DNA of 37,949 nt from Desertihabitans aurantiacus (GTDB taxonomy: Bacteria; Actinomycetota; Actinomycetes; Propionibacteriales; Propionibacteriaceae). Below, piece by piece: positions 23,702 through 31,281 of this stretch. Every line of letters starts with the position of its first letter. Position 1 is the stretch's first letter. The stretch covers positions 1-37,949 of the forward strand of contig NZ_QPKK01000008.1 in assembly GCF_003344635.1 (NCBI RefSeq). The letters are read 5' to 3'. Position numbers and translations under genes: made by a program. The notes beneath the pieces were generated by a model. That model worked only from the letters and a program-made list of their open reading frames with translations, was not told the origin of the DNA and made no database searches.

Positions 23702-24459
23702 TACTTCTTCTTCCCCTGGTTCTTGACCGCCTCGATGGAGGCCCGCGCCGCCTCGGGGTCGAGGTAGCGCCCGCCCTCGGTGGTGGGACGCAGGTCCTCG
23801 TCGAGCTCGTAGAGCAGCGGGATGCCGGTGGGGATGTTGAGCCCGACCACGGCCTCGTCGCTCATCCCGTCGAGGTGCTTGACCAGGGCGCGCAGCGAGT
23901 TGCCGTGCGCGGCGACCAGCACGGTCTTGCCGGCGCGCAGGTCGGGGACGATGGCGTCGTACCAGTAGGGCAGCATCCGCACCACCACGTCGGCCAGGCA
24001 CTCGGTGCGCGGACGCGCCTCGGTGGGCAGCGCGATGTAGCGCGGGTCGTCGAACTGGGAGTACTCGTCGTCGGGCTCGATCGGCGGCGGCGGGGTGTCG
24101 TAGGAGCGGCGCCAGATCATGAACTGCTCCTCGCCGAACTGCTCCAGCGTGGCCGCCTTGTCCTTGCCCTGCAGGGCGCCGTAGTGGCGCTCGTTGAGCC
24201 GCCAGGACCGCTTGGTCTCGATCCAGGAGCGACCGCACTCGGCCAGCGCGAGGTTGGCGGTGTGGATGGCGCGCAGCAGCACCGAGGTGTGCACCACGTC
24301 GGGGAGCAGGTCCTGCTCGGCCAGCAGCCGGCCACCGCGGACGGCCTCGCCGCGGCCCTTCTCGTTGATGTCGACGTCCACCCAGCCGGTGAACAGGTTC
24401 TTGGCGTTCCACTCGCTCTCGCCGTGACGGAGCAGGATCAGGGTGCCTCGTTCGCTCAT
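23701..24459 (-). CDS. gpmA: 2,3-bisphosphoglycerate-dependent phosphoglycerate mutase
   Basis: This 252-residue glycolytic enzyme interconverts 3- and 2-phosphoglycerate. The phosphohistidine motif is [10 protein letters not shown] (residues 8-17). Also seen are Phe-Thr-Gly-Trp-Val-Asp-Val, [10 protein letters not shown], and the second catalytic His in Ala-Ala-His-Gly-Asn-Ser-Leu-Arg. Length is normal, and the C-terminus is Lys-rich. ATG 24459 lacks a ribosome-binding site, and a TAGGCT box ends 7 nt upstream, which suggests a leaderless message. The pyrE gene follows with a one-base overlap. Confidence 0.96.
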   Translation of the reverse strand: MSERGTLILLRHGESEWNAKNLFTGWVDVDINEKGRGEAVRGGRLLAEQDLLPDVVHTSVLLRAIHTANLALAECGRSWIETKRSWRLNERHYGALQGKDKAATLEQFGEEQFMIWRRSYDTPPPPIEPDDEYSQFDDPRYIALPTEARPRTECLADVVVRMLPYWYDAIVPDLRAGKTVLVAAHGNSLRALVKHLDGMSDEAVVGLNIPTGIPLLYELDEDLRPTTEGGRYLDPEAARASIEAVKNQGKKK

Positions 24460-24466
24460 GGGCGCG

Positions 24467-24472
24467 AGCCTA
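24467..24472 (-). promoter_or_regulatory. Candidate -10 box for leaderless gpmA
   Basis: TAGGCT on the minus strand is separated from the gpmA ATG by 7 nt, so transcription would begin at the start codon. Confidence 0.5.
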
Positions 24473-24502
24473 TCGGCCGCGACGTCGCCGCCCCGGAGCC
24501 GT

Positions 24503-25726
24503 TCAGGCGCGGCCGGCGGCCTCGGTCAGCGCCCGCAGCCGGGCAGCGTGCGCGGACGTCAGCGCCCCCGGCTCCAGCTGCCAGGACCACCCGCCGGCCA
24601 CCCCGGGCAGGTTCATCCGGGCCTCGGTGCCGAGGCCGAGGACGTCCTGGGCCTGGGTCATCGCCAGCCGGCACGGGGCCGCCAGCGCGAGCTCGACCAT
24701 CGCCCAGGACGGCTCGGTCTCGCCGTCGCTGGTGACCGCGGCCGCCCGCCAGGCCTTCCGCACCTCGGCGCGGCGCACCTCGGGCAGGGTCTCCCACCAG
24801 CCGACCACGGTGTCGTTGTCGTGGGTGCCGGTGTAGACGACCTGGTCGACCTCGAGGTTCTCCGGCTCGTGCGACTTGTCGGGGTCGCCGGGGTTGAAGG
24901 CGAACTGCAGCACCGCCATCCCCGGCAGACCGAGCTCGCGGCGCAGCGCGTCGGTGGCGGCATCGATGTCGCCGAGGTCCTCGGCCACCACCGGCAGCGG
25001 GCCCAGCTCGCGGGCGGCGGCGTCGAAGACGGCACGGCCCGGTCCGGGCACCCAGCGCCCGTTCTCGGCGGTGGTGTCGCCGACCGGCACCGCCCAGTAG
25101 GCGGAGAACCCGCGGAAGTGGTCGATCCGCACCAGGTCGAACAGGTCGAAGGTGCGGCGCAGCCGCTCCACCCACCAGCGCATGCCGTCGGCGGCCAGGG
25201 CGTCCCAGTCGTAGAGCGGGTTGCCCCACAGCTGTCCGGTCTCGGAGAAGGCGTCCGGCGGGACGCCCGCCACGGCGTCGGCGCGGAAGATCTCCGGCCA
25301 GGCCCGGTGGTCGGCCCCGCCGGCGGCGATGTAGATGGGGACGTCGCCCATCACCTGCACACCATGCTCGGCGGCGTAGCGCCGCAGCTCGCCCCACTCG
25401 CGGTCGAAGCGGACCTGGTCGGCCAGGTCGCCGCCGACGGCCGTCCAGGAGTCGACCCAGTAGGCGTGCTCGGCGGCGAAGGCGGCCACCTCGTCCTCGC
25501 CCACCGGGGCGTCCGGGTGCTCCAGCAGGGTCGGCGAGGCGGCGAAGGCCGACGGCGAGGAGTAGGGCGAGCCGAACTCCCCCGGTACCGAGACCGGCAG
25601 CACCTGCCACACCGTCTGCCCGGCCTCGACCAGCCAGTCGACGAACTCACGGGCCGAGGGCCCCATCCGCCCGTCGGGCAGGGAGGTCAGGTGGAGCTGG
25701 ACGCCGGCGGCGCGGGTGGGGAGCAC
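24503..25726 (-). CDS. malQ: 4-alpha-glucanotransferase (amylomaltase), compact form
   Basis: This cytosolic GH77 enzyme moves alpha-1,4-glucan segments between maltodextrins. Family motifs are present: Leu-His-Leu-Thr-Ser-Leu-Pro, [11 protein letters not shown], Gly-Asp-Val-Pro-Ile-Tyr-Ile-Ala, and Gly-Val-Pro-Pro-Asp-Ala-Phe-Ser. The nucleophile region is Arg-Ile-Asp-His-Phe-Arg-Gly-Phe, the acid/base lies in Ala-Glu-Asp-Leu-Gly, and the third Asp in Gly-Thr-His-Asp-Asn-Asp-Thr. At 407 residues it is about 90-100 shorter than Thermus-type MalQ. The loss falls between Ser-Ala-Phe-Ala and Trp-Gly-Glu-Leu-Arg, the helical subdomain that normally shapes the acceptor side. The catalytic core is complete, so this is a natural short form rather than a truncation. 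GTG 25726 has no clear ribosome-binding site; a REP-like hairpin sits directly upstream. Confidence 0.9.
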   Translation of the reverse strand: MLPTRAAGVQLHLTSLPDGRMGPSAREFVDWLVEAGQTVWQVLPVSVPGEFGSPYSSPSAFAASPTLLEHPDAPVGEDEVAAFAAEHAYWVDSWTAVGGDLADQVRFDREWGELRRYAAEHGVQVMGDVPIYIAAGGADHRAWPEIFRADAVAGVPPDAFSETGQLWGNPLYDWDALAADGMRWWVERLRRTFDLFDLVRIDHFRGFSAYWAVPVGDTTAENGRWVPGPGRAVFDAAARELGPLPVVAEDLGDIDAATDALRRELGLPGMAVLQFAFNPGDPDKSHEPENLEVDQVVYTGTHDNDTVVGWWETLPEVRRAEVRKAWRAAAVTSDGETEPSWAMVELALAAPCRLAMTQAQDVLGLGTEARMNLPGVAGGWSWQLEPGALTSAHAARLRALTEAAGRA

Positions 25727-25729
25727 GTT

Positions 25730-25782
25730 CTGAGCCTGTCACACGGGGTCCGCGGCCCTTCGCCAGGCTCAGGGCGTCGGGG
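25730..25782. repeat. REP-like palindrome upstream of malQ
   Basis: CTGAGCCTG (25730-25738) and CAGGCTCAG (25764-25772) form a 9-bp stem. The right part, CCAGGCTCAGGGCGT, is the same core seen twice in the 33.1-33.3 kb spacer, so this is a third, more worn copy of one repeat family. It lies between the rpiB-like stop and the malQ start, covering the malQ leader. Confidence 0.75.
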
Positions 25783-25796
25783 TGGGGTCGCTGCGC

Positions 25797-26285
25797 TCAG
25801 CAGGCCTGGACGCTCGCGGCCTCGCGGGTGGTGGTGTTCTCGTACTCACCGATCGCGGCGACCTTGGCCGCCGAGGCGCTGCTCTCGTCGAAGGTGTAGG
25901 TCAGCCACTCCTTCGCCAGCCGACGGGCCAGCTCGAGCCCGACCACCCGCTGGCCGAAGCACAGCACCTGGGCGTTGTTGCTCAGCACCGCCCGCTCCAC
26001 CGAGAACGGGTCGTGCGCGGTGACCGCGCGCACACCCGGCACCTTGTTGGCCGCGATCGCCACCCCGAGCCCGGTGCCGCAGACGAGCAGGGCCCGGTCG
26101 GCCTTGCCCTCGGCGATCATCCGGGCGGCGGCCACGGCGATGTGCGGGTAGGCGGTGTCACCGTCGGCGTCCACGCCCACGTCGGTGACCTCGCTCACCT
26201 GGTCCGAGGCCTCGAGGTCGCTCTTGAGCTTCTCCTTGTAGTCGAAACCCGCCTCGTCGCTGCCGACCACCACACGCAAAGCCAT
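25797..26285 (-). CDS. RpiB/LacAB-family isomerase, likely D-erythrulose-4-phosphate isomerase type
   Basis: This 162-residue cytosolic aldose-ketose isomerase has the family core [20 protein letters not shown], with the catalytic Cys. The N-terminal phosphate/ring-opening motif reads [10 protein letters not shown], not the Asp-His-Ala-Gly of classical ribose-5-phosphate isomerase B. This variant is seen in relatives from erythritol and threitol pathways (DerI/EryI). The context fits: the genes upstream on the same strand code for a polyol transporter and an erythritol/L-threitol dehydrogenase. ATG 26285 has GGAGGAGA upstream. The C-terminus is Thr/Ala-rich and ends in Cys. Plain RpiB activity is the alternative. 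Confidence 0.87.
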   Translation of the reverse strand: MALRVVVGSDEAGFDYKEKLKSDLEASDQVSEVTDVGVDADGDTAYPHIAVAAARMIAEGKADRALLVCGTGLGVAIAANKVPGVRAVTAHDPFSVERAVLSNNAQVLCFGQRVVGLELARRLAKEWLTYTFDESSASAAKVAAIGEYENTTTREAASVQAC

Positions 26286-26362
26286 GTCCGTCTCCTCCGT
26301 CGTCCGCGCGACCCTCCGGCCACGCGCTCTCTCCCAGTTGTACCCGCCCGGTCGAACCGGTC

Positions 26363-27697
26363 TCAGCCCGCGCCGGCCTCCGCCGGCGTCTGGTGCCGGT
26401 GGCCCCGCTCGTCCTGGGGCACCTTGAGGAAGCCGACCATGACGAACGCCGCGGCGTAGAGCAGCACGAAGGCCCACACCACCCCGACGTTGCCCAGCCC
26501 CAGCGTGAGCACCAGCGAGACCACCCCGGAGCCGAGGAAGGCCGCACCGCCCGCGGCGGTGGTGTACATCGCCATCGCGGCACCCTTGTGGTCGGGGGTG
26601 AGCGCCGGCATGATCGCGCCCATCGGCACGAACCCGGCCAGCAGGCAGCCGAACAGGCAGCCGGCGGCCACGCTGAGCCAGTAGCCCCAGTCCGAGCCGG
26701 CCGGCACCCACTGCGGCACGTACCACCACAGCAGCAGCCCGACCGCCGAGCCGAACACCCCGAACCAGCGGACGGTGTTCCGCCATCCCCACCGGTCGCC
26801 GATCGCACCGAAGACGGCGTTGACGAGGATGTTGGTGGCGTAGACCAGCGTGGTCATCGTCAGGTAGCGGGCCTGCCCCCAGCCGCGGTCGTCGGCGATC
26901 ACCGCCGGCAGCACCAGGAACATCCCGTACTGCGGGGCGGTGTTGATCAGCCGCACCAGGAAACCCATCGCGATCTTCGGCCGGGTGAAGGTGAGCCGCA
27001 GCCCCGACAGCAGCACCTGACCGGTGCTCTCGCCGGCGGGGGCGATCCGACCCCGGCCGTTGTCGGCGCGGACGCCCAACCAGCTGATCGCAAAACCGGC
27101 CACCACCAGCGCGATCGAGACCACCATCGCCCCGGTCTCGCCGGCCGTCCCGCCGCCGAAGGCCGGGATCGCCCCGACCGCCACCAGCGAGCCGAGGGTC
27201 GGCAGGCCGCCGGTGAACATCACGTAGAACCAGCCCACGGCCACGCCGTTGCGCTGCACCGGCGTGGTGATGTTGATCCAGACCAGCATCGCGAAGGCGA
27301 ACAGCGGGTAGCCGAAGCCGCGCAGGAAGTAGGTGACGGCCACCAGCGGCAGGCTGCCCAGCTGCAGGCTGAGCAGGAACAGCACCTCGAAGACCACCCA
27401 GACGCCGAAGCCGATGGCCATCACCCGACGCGGTCCCCACAGGTCCGACAGCGCCCCGGCCAGGTAGCTGCCGATGAGCACGGCCAGGCTGTAGCCGGTG
27501 ACCACCGTCGCCACCACGGCCTCGGGGCGGCCGAGGACGGCCTCCATGTGCGGCTGGATGAAGTTCGACTCGGTGCCGTTGCCGGTCATGAACACCAGCA
27601 GCCCGAGGAACCCCCAGCGCAGGCTGTGCGGGATGCCGATGCGGTCGAGGAAACGCTCCTCGCGCCCGGTGCCGACCTCGCTCTGCAGCGACGTCAC
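26363..27697 (-). CDS. MFS transporter, polyol (RbtT/DalT/CsbX-like)
   Basis: This 444-residue permease has twelve predicted helices. After a short cytoplasmic arm, helix 1 begins [10 protein letters not shown] and runs into [10 protein letters not shown]. This resembles the ribitol/arabitol transporter group. The MFS loop 2-3 motif appears as [11 protein letters not shown], and its counterpart after helix 8 as [10 protein letters not shown]. GTG 27697 starts 4 nt after the dehydrogenase stop, so the two genes are cotranscribed. The predicted substrate is erythritol, threitol or a C5 polyol, judged mainly by the adjacent dehydrogenases. Confidence 0.87.
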   Translation of the reverse strand: MTSLQSEVGTGREERFLDRIGIPHSLRWGFLGLLVFMTGNGTESNFIQPHMEAVLGRPEAVVATVVTGYSLAVLIGSYLAGALSDLWGPRRVMAIGFGVWVVFEVLFLLSLQLGSLPLVAVTYFLRGFGYPLFAFAMLVWINITTPVQRNGVAVGWFYVMFTGGLPTLGSLVAVGAIPAFGGGTAGETGAMVVSIALVVAGFAISWLGVRADNGRGRIAPAGESTGQVLLSGLRLTFTRPKIAMGFLVRLINTAPQYGMFLVLPAVIADDRGWGQARYLTMTTLVYATNILVNAVFGAIGDRWGWRNTVRWFGVFGSAVGLLLWWYVPQWVPAGSDWGYWLSVAAGCLFGCLLAGFVPMGAIMPALTPDHKGAAMAMYTTAAGGAAFLGSGVVSLVLTLGLGNVGVVWAFVLLYAAAFVMVGFLKVPQDERGHRHQTPAEAGAG

Positions 27698-27701
27698 GGG
27701 C

Positions 27702-28799
27702 TCAGCCCCGGCGTCCCGGCAGCAGCGACACCTTCACCGACGCACCGCTGGTGTCGCCGACCAGGTCGAGGGCCTGCTGGAAGTCGGCCAGCGCGAACTG
27801 GTGGGTGCAGATCTGCTCCACCGGCACCTTGCCGTCCTCCAGCATCTTGATCGCCGCCGGCCAGCAGTGCGGGCCGAGGTGGGCGCCGAGGACGTCGAGC
27901 TCCTTGTCGTCGGAGATGATCGACCAGTCGACGGTGACGTCGGAGCCGAAGACGGAGTACTCGACGTAGGTGCCGAGCTTGCGCAGCAGGTTGAGCCCCT
28001 GCCCGACCGCCGACGGGTGCCCGGTGCCCTCGAGGTAGACGTCGGCGCCGTAGCCGTCGGTCAGCTCCTTGATCCGGGCGACGGCGTCCTCCTCGCGGAT
28101 GTTGATGGTGAGGTCGGCCCCGCAGGCCTTGCCGAGGGCGAGCTTGTCGTCGTCGAGGTCGAGGGCGATGAGGTTCATCGGGTTCTTCTCCCGCGCACCG
28201 AGGATGAGCCCGAGCCCGATCGGGCCGCAGCCGGCCACCACCACGGTGTCCTCGAACTTGATGTTCGCCCGCTCGACCGCGTGCAGCGCACAGGACAGCG
28301 GCTCGGCGAAGGCGGCGTGGTGCGGCTCGAGCTGCTTGGACACCTGGTGCACCCGGGCCCGGATCGGCACCAGCACGTACTCGGCCATCGCGCCGTCGAA
28401 GTTCTTGAACCCGAACATGTCGTGCGGGCCGCACATCCAGTACTGCCCGCGCCGGCAGTAGCGGCACTCCTCGCACGGCACGATCTGCTCGCACGCGACC
28501 CGGTCGCCGATCGCGACGCGGTGGTGGGCGAAGGCCTCCTCGTCCCCGGCGACGACCTCGCCGACGAACTCGTGGCCTGGGCTGCGGCCGACCTGCACGT
28601 AGGGCTCGCGGTGCTCGTCGCCCCAGAACTTGGCGGCCCCGTGGTAGCACTTCAGGTCGCTGGCGCAGACGCCGACCGCCTCGACCCGCAGCAGCATCTC
28701 CCCCGGGCCGGGGCGCGGGACGTCCTTCTCCTCCAGCCGGTAGTCCTCCGGCCCGTGGACCACCACGGCCTGCATCCGGTCGGGAAGGGGCTCAGACAT
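27702..28799 (-). CDS. eltD: Zinc-dependent polyol dehydrogenase, erythritol/L-threitol type
   Basis: This 365-residue MDR enzyme is NAD-dependent. Catalytic zinc ligands are Cys45 (Val-Cys-Ala-Ser-Asp-Leu-Lys-Cys-Tyr-His-Gly) and His76-Glu77 (Pro-Gly-His-Glu-Phe-Val-Gly). The structural zinc site is Cys109, Cys112, Cys115, Cys123. The nucleotide loop is Val-Ala-Gly-Cys-Gly-Pro-Ile-Gly-Leu-Gly. From memory it closely resembles the mycobacterial erythritol/L-threitol dehydrogenase EltD, including Tyr-His-Gly-Ala-Ala-Lys-Phe-Trp-Gly-Asp-Glu and Ser-Asp-Val-Thr-Val-Asp-Trp-Ser-Ile-Ile-Ser-Asp-Asp-Lys-Glu-Leu. That enzyme oxidises erythritol or L-threitol to erythrulose. ATG 28799 follows GGAGG. 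It is the first gene of the leftward operon and diverges from the SorC-type regulator gene across a repeat-rich operator. Confidence 0.9.
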   Translation of the reverse strand: MSEPLPDRMQAVVVHGPEDYRLEEKDVPRPGPGEMLLRVEAVGVCASDLKCYHGAAKFWGDEHREPYVQVGRSPGHEFVGEVVAGDEEAFAHHRVAIGDRVACEQIVPCEECRYCRRGQYWMCGPHDMFGFKNFDGAMAEYVLVPIRARVHQVSKQLEPHHAAFAEPLSCALHAVERANIKFEDTVVVAGCGPIGLGLILGAREKNPMNLIALDLDDDKLALGKACGADLTINIREEDAVARIKELTDGYGADVYLEGTGHPSAVGQGLNLLRKLGTYVEYSVFGSDVTVDWSIISDDKELDVLGAHLGPHCWPAAIKMLEDGKVPVEQICTHQFALADFQQALDLVGDTSGASVKVSLLPGRRG

Positions 28800-28857
28800 C
28801 CGTGGTACCTCCGTTGGTCGTGCGGCGGATGGGTCTCGCCCAGTCGAGCACGGCGTC

Positions 28858-28899
28858 GGAACCGATGTCAAGAACAGATGTTCACACCGGAACCGATGT
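28858..28899. promoter_or_regulatory. Triple operator in tetritol locus
   Basis: Three copies of an 11-nt motif, (A/G)GAAC(A/C)GATGT, start at 28858, 28871 and 28889. The middle copy extends to GAACAGATGTTC, an almost perfect dyad (GAACA/TGTTC arms). They cover the -35 and spacer of the rightward promoter and a perfect TTGACA on the opposite strand (28871-28866). The SorC-type regulator coded next door is the obvious binder (inference). Confidence 0.75.
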
Positions 28900-28909
28900 G
28901 CGTTACGGT
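28881..28909 (+). promoter_or_regulatory. Promoter of SorC-type regulator gene and dthD-like gene
   Basis: TTCACA (28881-28886), a 17-nt spacer and TACGGT (28904-28909) make a good sigma-A-type promoter. The operator repeats overlap it, so bound regulator would block it. Confidence 0.6.
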
Positions 28910-28951
28910 GCTGGGGCAGTGCCACCGAGCCACGGGAAGCAGGTGAGAGGC

Positions 28952-29935
28952 ATGGACGCGCCGCCGCAGCGCCCGCGCTTCGACCCCGACCTGGTGCACC
29001 GTGCCGCGCGGATGTACTACCTGGACGAGGTGAACCAGGCCGAGATCGCCGCCGTCCTGCAGGTGTCGCGTCCCACCGTCAGCCGGCTGCTGGCCGAGGC
29101 CCGGCGCAGCGGCATGGTGCAGATCACCGTGCACCCGCCCCAGCACCCCGCCGAGACCGACCTGGCCGGACGGCTGGCCGCCGCACTCGGACTGCGCCGC
29201 GTCTGGGCGGTGCCCGCCGCCGGCGCCGACCTGGCCGGGCTGGTGCCCGCGGTGGCGGAGGCCCTGCGCTCCTGCGCCCTGCGGCCCGGCGACGTCCTGC
29301 TGGTCTCCTCGGGCCGGACGCTGCACCGGCTCAGCGAGCACCGGCTGCCGTCGCTGCCCGGGGTCGAGGTGGCTCCCACCTCCGGCGGGGTGGCCGAGCC
29401 GGAGGCCTGGCACCAGACCAACGAGGTCGTGCGCCGCTGGGCCGAGCGGGTGGGTGGACGTCCGCACTTCCTCTTCGCCCAGGCCCGGCCCAGCCCGGCG
29501 ATGCGGGCCACCCTGGAGGCCGACCCGGACTTCCGGCGCACCACCGGGCTGTGGGACCGGGCCGCGGTGGCACTGGTGGGCGTGGGCGCCCCGCTCGTGG
29601 GCCGCCGCTCGGTGTCGGCCTCGGTGCCGGTCGACGACCCGCGGCTGCGGGCCACGGTCGGCGACATCAGCCTCAACTTCTACGGCCCCGACGGCACCGA
29701 GGCCGACTTCGAGGGCCGTGCGGACATGGTGCGGATCGGCACCGACCAGCTGCGGGCCGTTCCGTGCTCGATCGCGGTCGCGGTCGGCCCGGAGAAGGTG
29801 CACAGCATCGTCGGCGGCGCCCGCGCCGGCCTGTTCAACCACCTCGTCACCGACGCCGCCACCGCCCGCCTGGTGCTCGATGCGCTGCCCCCGCCCGACC
29901 TCCTCCCCGACGACAGGAGACCCGACGATGACTGA
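28952..29935 (+). CDS. SorC/DeoR-type sugar-binding transcriptional regulator
   Basis: This is a 327-residue regulator. The N-terminal helix-turn-helix reads Tyr-Leu-Asp-Glu-Val-Asn-Gln-Ala-Glu-Ile-Ala and Val-Ser-Arg-Pro-Thr-Val-Ser-Arg-Leu-Leu-Ala-Glu-Ala-Arg, the SorC signature. The C-terminal domain (about 75-320) is the NagB/SorC phosphosugar-binding fold with Gly-Asp-Val-Leu-Leu-Val-Ser-Ser-Gly-Arg-Thr-Leu, Gly-Val-Gly-Ala-Pro and Gly-Asp-Ile-Ser-Leu-Asn-Phe. Family members sense phosphorylated sugars or polyols; EryD of Brucella, which controls erythritol genes, belongs here. ATG 28952 follows GAGAGG. Its promoter overlaps three copies of a repeated operator, implying autoregulation and joint control of the divergent eltD operon. 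The 3' end overlaps the SDR gene by 8 nt. Confidence 0.9.
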   Translation: MDAPPQRPRFDPDLVHRAARMYYLDEVNQAEIAAVLQVSRPTVSRLLAEARRSGMVQITVHPPQHPAETDLAGRLAAALGLRRVWAVPAAGADLAGLVPAVAEALRSCALRPGDVLLVSSGRTLHRLSEHRLPSLPGVEVAPTSGGVAEPEAWHQTNEVVRRWAERVGGRPHFLFAQARPSPAMRATLEADPDFRRTTGLWDRAAVALVGVGAPLVGRRSVSASVPVDDPRLRATVGDISLNFYGPDGTEADFEGRADMVRIGTDQLRAVPCSIAVAVGPEKVHSIVGGARAGLFNHLVTDAATARLVLDALPPPDLLPDDRRPDDD

Positions 29936-30704
29936 CCAGACCGCAACGCACCCGGCCGTCCCGGCCGGCGTGGGGACGCCCCGGGTGACCGTCGTCACCG
30001 GGGCCGCCAGCGGCATCGGCCGCACCGTCGCCGAGACCTGCGCCGCCCGCGGCGACCGGGTGGTCGGGATCGACCTGGCCGAGTCCGTGGTCGAGGTGGT
30101 GGCCGGGCTGCCCGGCAGCGGCCACCTGCCGGTGGTGGCCGACCTCACCGTCGACGGACGGGCCGAGCAGGTCGTGGCCCGCGTCGTCGAGGAGGTCGGG
30201 ACCCCGCTGGTGCTGGTCAACTCCGCCGGGGTGGTCCGGCTGGGCAAGGCGGTCGACCTGCCGGCCGGGCACTGGCACCAGACCCTGGACGTCAACCTCG
30301 GCGCCAGCTTCTTCATGGCCCAGGCGGTGGGTCGGCGGATGGTGGCCGCCGGCTACGGCCGCATCGTCAACCTCGCCTCCCAGGCCGCCGTCGTGGGGTT
30401 GGACGAGCACGTGGCCTACTGCGCCAGCAAGGCCGGCGTGCTGGGGATGACCCGGGCGCTGTCGCTGGAGTGGGCCCCGCACGGGGTGACGGTCAACGCG
30501 GTCTCCCCCACCGTGGTGGAGACGCCGCTGGGCCGGGAGGCCTGGGCCGGGGAGAAGGGTGAGGCCGCGCGGCGGGCGATCCCGGTGGGACGGTTCGCCC
30601 AGCCCTCTGAGGTGGCCGCGCTGGTCGTCTTCCTCGCCAGCGACGAGGCCGCCATGATCACCGGGGAGAACGTGGTGATGGACGGCGGCTACACCACCGT
30701 CTGA
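29928..30704 (+). CDS. SDR polyol dehydrogenase, D-threitol / D-arabitol type (DthD/GolD-like)
   Basis: This 258-residue short-chain dehydrogenase has the NAD loop Thr24-Gly-Ala-Ala-Ser-Gly-Ile-Gly31, catalytic Ser151, Tyr164 and Lys168 (Tyr-Cys-Ala-Ser-Lys), and Val-Asn-Ser-Ala-Gly-Val. The C-terminal half has Ser-Pro-Thr-Val-Val-Glu-Thr-Pro-Leu-Gly, Ala-Trp-Ala-Gly-Glu-Lys-Gly-Glu and Ile-Thr-Gly-Glu-Asn-Val-Val-Met-Asp-Gly-Gly-Tyr. This block is characteristic of GolD and mycobacterial D-threitol dehydrogenase, which oxidise D-arabitol or D-threitol. ATG 29928 has AGGAGA upstream and overlaps the regulator stop by 8 nt, so the two are cotranslated. Paired with the EltD-like gene across the operator, it would let the cell oxidise several tetritol stereoisomers. 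A weak CCGCGG hairpin follows. Confidence 0.88.
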   Translation: MTDQTATHPAVPAGVGTPRVTVVTGAASGIGRTVAETCAARGDRVVGIDLAESVVEVVAGLPGSGHLPVVADLTVDGRAEQVVARVVEEVGTPLVLVNSAGVVRLGKAVDLPAGHWHQTLDVNLGASFFMAQAVGRRMVAAGYGRIVNLASQAAVVGLDEHVAYCASKAGVLGMTRALSLEWAPHGVTVNAVSPTVVETPLGREAWAGEKGEAARRAIPVGRFAQPSEVAALVVFLASDEAAMITGENVVMDGGYTTV

Positions 30705-30718
30705 GCCGCGGCGCCCGA

Positions 30719-31207
30719 TCAGTCCGCGGGGCGGAGGTGCTCGAAGGCGGCCAGGTTGGTTGTCGGCTCCCCGCGAGCCAGCCGCCAGCGCCACTCCCGC
30801 TCGATCGCGGTGCGGAACCCGGTGCCGACGATGGTGTCGAAGGACTCGTCGGCCACCCGGGCCACCTCGCCGAGCAGCCGGTCCAGCTCGGCGGCGGTGA
30901 CCACCTCCAGCGACAGCCGGCCGGTGAGGTGGACGTCGCCGTGGGAGTCCAGGCTGAACGCCACGCCGTAGCCGGACAGGTTGCGCTGCAGCAGCCAGCG
31001 GTGCACCTCGTCGGCGTGCTCGTCGGGCCGCCGGGCCACGAAGGCGCGCACCTGCAGCGTGTGGTCGGCCACCACCAGCGCGCACTCGGTGCTGAGCTTG
31101 TGCTCCCCGGGCAGCGTGACGCCGAACGTGCCGGGCGAGGTCTCGGCCCAGCGCAGCCCGCTGCCCTCGAGGTGGCGGCGCACCAGCGCGATGACCCGTT
31201 CCCGCAC
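30719..31207 (-). CDS. YbjN-domain protein
   Basis: This 162-residue soluble protein has an alternating helix-strand pattern: Arg-Val-Ile-Ala-Leu-Val-Arg-Arg-His-Leu, Val-Thr-Leu-Pro-Gly-Glu-His-Lys-Leu-Ser-Thr, Val-Arg-Ala-Phe-Val-Ala-Arg-Arg-Pro-Asp-Glu, and Val-His-Leu-Thr-Gly-Arg-Leu. It matches the actinobacterial YbjN / type III secretion chaperone-like family. Actinobacterial members often sit beside phosphoglycerate mutase or MshA, and their role is not settled. GTG 31207 is chosen because it gives the conserved N-terminus Val-Arg-Glu-Arg-Val-Ile, and a TATGCT box ends 6 nt upstream, so the message is likely leaderless; GTG 31237 would lie upstream of that box. It converges with the SDR gene (14 nt between stops) and is divergent from the GH35 gene. 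Confidence 0.8.
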   Translation of the reverse strand: MRERVIALVRRHLEGSGLRWAETSPGTFGVTLPGEHKLSTECALVVADHTLQVRAFVARRPDEHADEVHRWLLQRNLSGYGVAFSLDSHGDVHLTGRLSLEVVTAAELDRLLGEVARVADESFDTIVGTGFRTAIEREWRWRLARGEPTTNLAAFEHLRPAD

Positions 31208-31213
31208 GCGCCC

Positions 31214-31219
31214 AGCATA
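31214..31219 (-). promoter_or_regulatory. Candidate -10 box for leaderless YbjN-like gene
   Basis: TATGCT on the minus strand is 6 nt from the GTG at 31207, with no ribosome-binding site in between. Confidence 0.55.
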
Positions 31220-31281
31220 GGGACGACACGGTGGCATGATGCGGCGAGCACGTCCCCCTCGACCCCTCGGAAGGCCTGCCC

